From contig CM060194.1 in NCBI GenBank assembly GCA_030549335.1, forward strand, positions 12,154,171-12,218,170: a DNA stretch of 64,000 bases, given 5' to 3'. Under the pieces are notes generated by a model. It was not told the DNA's origin. It saw nothing but the letters and a program-made list of their open reading frames with translations, and did no database searches. Shown piece by piece: positions 60,826 through 64,000 of this stretch. The stretch is from Pontederia crassipes. Its lineage: Eukaryota; Streptophyta; Magnoliopsida; Commelinales; Pontederiaceae. A program made the translations under genes and the position numbers. Position 1 is the first letter of the stretch, and the number at the start of each line of letters is the position of its first letter.

Positions 60826-61480
60826 GGCTCTGTTTGGCATTACTAGTGATTTGATAAGCGGCTAGCAGTTCAACTAGCAGCTAGTGGACAACGGAAGATG
60901 ATTAGCGATTAGAGATTGTAATATATAAGTGTTTGATAAATTTAGCGATAGAATTAGCTGATGAATATAAAATGACATGCCAAATTATTTTATTTAAGCA
61001 CTATATAAATTCTATTATAATACAATACATTAAATATTTATATCTTAATTAATAAAATAAAATGTCACAATTAATTTTTTGTTAAAATATATAAAAAATT
61101 ACATTGCCAATAAATTTTATATAATGCACATATCAAAATATTAATTGTGAAATTATTTTTTATTCCTTGTTAACATATAAATAATTTGTAATTAATTAAA
61201 CATGAATATGAAAAGAAATATAGTTAAATGATTATAAAATAAAAATGAGAAAATAATAAGATAAGTTAGAAAGAAATAATATATTTGAATAAGGGTAAAA
61301 TTGAAAATTTTGATAAAATGCTAACCTCTAATCGCTAAACGTTAATAGAGGTAGCTTTCCAATATTTTCATATGAAACACTAAACGTTATTTATTTTTTT
61401 CATTTACCAAACAGAAAAATTAGCGTGTGAACCACTAAACGCTACTTGAAATGCTATTTTTTGTATTACCAAACAGAGCC
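60826..61480. mobile_element. MITE-like element with 18-bp terminal inverted repeats
   Basis: The left end GGCTCTGTTTGGCATTAC and right end GTATTACCAAACAGAGCC are inverted repeats with two mismatches. Inner inverted similarity continues (GCGATTAGAGATT on the left; CCTCTAATCGCTAAACG on the right). The 3 bp outside are TTA on the left and TTG on the right, close to the TTA target of PIF/Harbinger elements; an 8-bp hAT duplication is not seen. The 655-bp interior is AT-rich and non-coding. Confidence 0.7.
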
Positions 61481-62715
61481 TTGATGTCGGGTTCCTCTAT
61501 CTTATTGCAATGTCATGGGCTTTTGTCCCTTTTATCATATGAGAAATTTTACCTGAATGGATACATTATAATTACAGCTGCTTTTTCTATTTAAATTTTA
61601 AGATAAATAGTATTATTATTTTACCCCTCGTGACTTCAGAGGTTGGTCATCACATTAATATTATTCGGTCTGAGTAAGTTAGATTGTGAATGAGTGCTCT
61701 TTCCATTATGTCATTAAGTTCTCAATAACAAGACCGAACACAATGTACAAAAGCCTATGATGATTTGTTCTTTAGCTGCGAGATATTCGACAATATACCA
61801 ATTCCTTCAACACTGACAATGTCAATACAGATCAAGATTTCAAACATATAAACTTGCTAATTGAGGCATTCTTATCTGATAGTAGAAGCTTCAACAGTCA
61901 GTAACAGATGAATTGAGAACAAAGACTATATGAGCAGGAATAATTTCATAAGACACCCACTTCCACAGTAAAGAAACCAGATGAACAAAAATTGCACGTT
62001 CTGAGTTCCAGTCATTTGTCATCGAAGACTGATCAGATGCTTTTGAGGCTCCGATCCATCCGTTGTGATGGTAAAATGAATTGTAATTCTTGTAAAGTAG
62101 GAACAACGTGGAAATAGGAAATTTAGATATTTCCAGGAGGTTGTCATTCGTCAACACAATAACGTGAATAAACACAAACTACACAGCATGTCACATGTCA
62201 TGCATACGTGCATATATCAAGTTTTTTGGAAATTACAGTTTGAAGCCTACTATAAGAAAGAAAAAGGAAATGAAACACTACTTAGAAGTTGTTTCAAAGA
62301 GAATGACATGATGGCTGCAGGTGCTGCATCTTCTTAGTTGTTTCAAAGCTGTTGATCCACTACTTCCTCAAACTTCCATGTGTACAATTTCTGTTTTACA
62401 CCGGGATTTTCATCTGGGCAGAACTCGTGACATCCGAAAAGGGGAAACAAAAAAGAAAAGTACAATACTTCTTGCTTTATAAAAGTAATAAAGATTGGTA
62501 CACCCTGAGGATTGGAAAGATACGATCATTCATACCACCCTTGTCATCGATCACTTAGCATATCACATCGTTCAGATAACTCTCTCATTGTGTTCACATG
62601 CAGAAATGAGTAAGAGGTGCCAAGTATTTGCATCACAATACATCCGACTCAGATAAATGAAGTACATATAAGAGGTGCCAAGTATTTGTCCTCTGCACAT
62701 GTTCTCCGAACGTCT
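61481..62715. other. 3' flanking region of MO-5
   Basis: No gene supported. From about 61880 the sequence resembles the 3' flank of MO-3 (35930-36818), so it belongs to the duplicated gene unit. A 17-bp phrase, AGAGGTGCCAAGTATTTG, occurs twice at about 62613 and 62670. Confidence 0.6.
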
Positions 62716-64000
62716 TCAGAGGGTACCACAGTCGTATTGAGAGTGGCTGAGGGAATTACCACCAAAAAAGACAATTAGGACGATGATGCACATCAACTTT
62801 AAGAAGCCTGATGAACTTGTTCTCAGTGTGCCAACAATATATGTCTGAGTGGACAGTCTGACCACCCTTAGCCTCCTCTCCTTAACATATCTATTGAATG
62901 CAGCTCCAACTCCCTTGTTTACTTTCAGATCACTGATTGTTTCCCCTACGCCGAGGGGCATTTCTTGCGCTAAGCATCTAGCAAGAACAACACTGTCTTC
63001 AAGGCCAGCAGATCCTCCTTGGCCAATGAATGGCCCCATCACATGCATTGCATCCCCTGCAACAGTCATTGTGCCACTCCACAAGTTGCCTGTCAACAAG
63101 TGCCATGGTGCACGGTAACGATTTACGGTGAGGTTCAATGAGCCTAGATCACAATTCTCCACCATTTCAACCATATGAGAAGGGTACCCATTGAGATATC
63201 GCAGAGCATATTGTTTGATGCGCCTGGGATCCTTGTAAACATCTTCATCTGATTGTGAATTTGAAAATAAATTTAGCTCACTTTTTAACTATTTGATGAT
63301 GACATATGATTGACATCAATGGATTTAGGATGATTTGCTGCATATATCCCTTACCTTCAGGAGGAGACTTCACAGAAAAAAACCAATGGACTAACTTGTC
63401 ATTGATTGGAACCCTTCCTAAAAGTCTACCATTGCTCAGCATCCGGAGGAGGTAAGAAGGAAGGTTATGACCTTCTTCATATACTGTGAAACCTCGTACT
63501 ACCCAAGATTGGAAACTCTTTGGGGCCTGTAGTTCCAGTGCTCTTGCTATGACTGAATTCGATCCATCACAGCCAATTACAACCTGTGGAGACAAAGTTG
63601 CAGATACAATACAAAGTCTAATTTTCCATGTGAACATCCAGCAGGAGATGACTGACAAACTGTAGATATTGCCAAAAGTAACTTTAATAATCCTTGTCAA
63701 TGTGCATTATGTAATTTTCAAGTACTGGTGGTGCAGTGGAACAAAAAATGCTCAGTAAAAAAGGGCATGCAGGAAGAGATAAGACATTCAAGTGAAAGAT
63801 GCTCCACAATTTCATTTATGGCACAGGAAGAATGTTGTATGGACAGACTAAAATGGAAACATCAGAACTGTGTTTTTCAAGCTAACAATAGGTGTTTTTT
63901 TCCCATAACAACTATAATAGTTGTTCACATATGACCAGTGACAACTATTGAAGCTACAATATCAGATCTAGATCGCTCAAGCTATTATGGAAACATGTTC
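62716..64000 (-). CDS. FAD-dependent monooxygenase MO-5, last two exons (gene continues beyond the window)
   Basis: Exon 6 (63248-62716, 533 nt) and exon 5 (63583-63355, 229 nt) have the same lengths, phases and splice sites as in MO-1 and MO-3 and no stops. Exon 5 carries the DG motif VVIGCDGSNS, exon 6 the GD motif AGDAMHVMGPFIGQGG, and the protein ends YDCGTL. From 63584 to 64000 is intron 4; exons 1-4 should lie to the right. The protein is close to MO-3 but distinct, for example GVGETISDLKVNKG. It may be a third working gene, but this cannot be judged without the 5' half. Confidence 0.85.

Overview
The window is nuclear DNA of a flowering plant. The evidence is intron-containing genes with GT-AG splice sites, AT-rich spacers, Ty1/copia and Ty3/gypsy LTR retrotransposons with initiator-tRNA-Met primer sites, a plant-type CACTA (En/Spm) DNA transposon, MITE-like elements and an RTE-type LINE end with a TTG-repeat tail. 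I see no tRNA, rRNA, CRISPR array or prokaryotic gene. The species cannot be named from the sequence alone.

The backbone is a tandem cluster of one gene family on the minus strand: FAD-dependent (group A) monooxygenases of the plant MO1 / salicylate-hydroxylase-like kind. I call the copies MO-1 to MO-5 plus a relic. MO-1 (5081-8402) and MO-3 (36819-39886) have six exons, join in frame and encode about 404 and 409 residues. MO-2 (30432-32754) keeps exons 2-6 but has no exon 1. MO-4 (57795-58865) is a broken fragment with exons 4 and 5 only. MO-5 (from 62716) runs off the right edge. A strongly decayed relic of exons 2-3 lies at 15903-16780. Flanks were duplicated with the genes: 16800-21047 and 32897-35848 are the same AT-rich block, and parts of it recur upstream of MO-3.

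Transposons fill the space between copies. From left to right they are: the 3' part of a decayed copia element with its 3' LTR (1-4967); a 3.2-kb solo LTR with matching 5-bp target duplications (12083-15243) carrying a LINE tail; a MITE-like element (15541-15902); a four-unit 427-bp tandem repeat (17810-19512); a young gypsy element on the minus strand (21048-30138) followed by a stray piece of a second copy (30139-30276); an old copia element (41853-54764) split by an 8.4-kb CACTA transposon (43362-51788) with perfect 14-bp terminal repeats and an AAA target duplication; a 300-bp solo LTR (56110-56409); and a MITE-like inverted-repeat element (60826-61480).

The genes do not form a pathway here. 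The biology is expansion and decay of a tandem oxidase cluster shaped by unequal exchange, possible gene conversion, LTR recombination and nested insertion. I found no clear new molecular system. The most unusual structures are the rearranged gypsy junction, the block-specific tandem amplification, the identity break beside MO-2 and the repeated TTACGGCCGTAA palindromes in the gypsy LTR.
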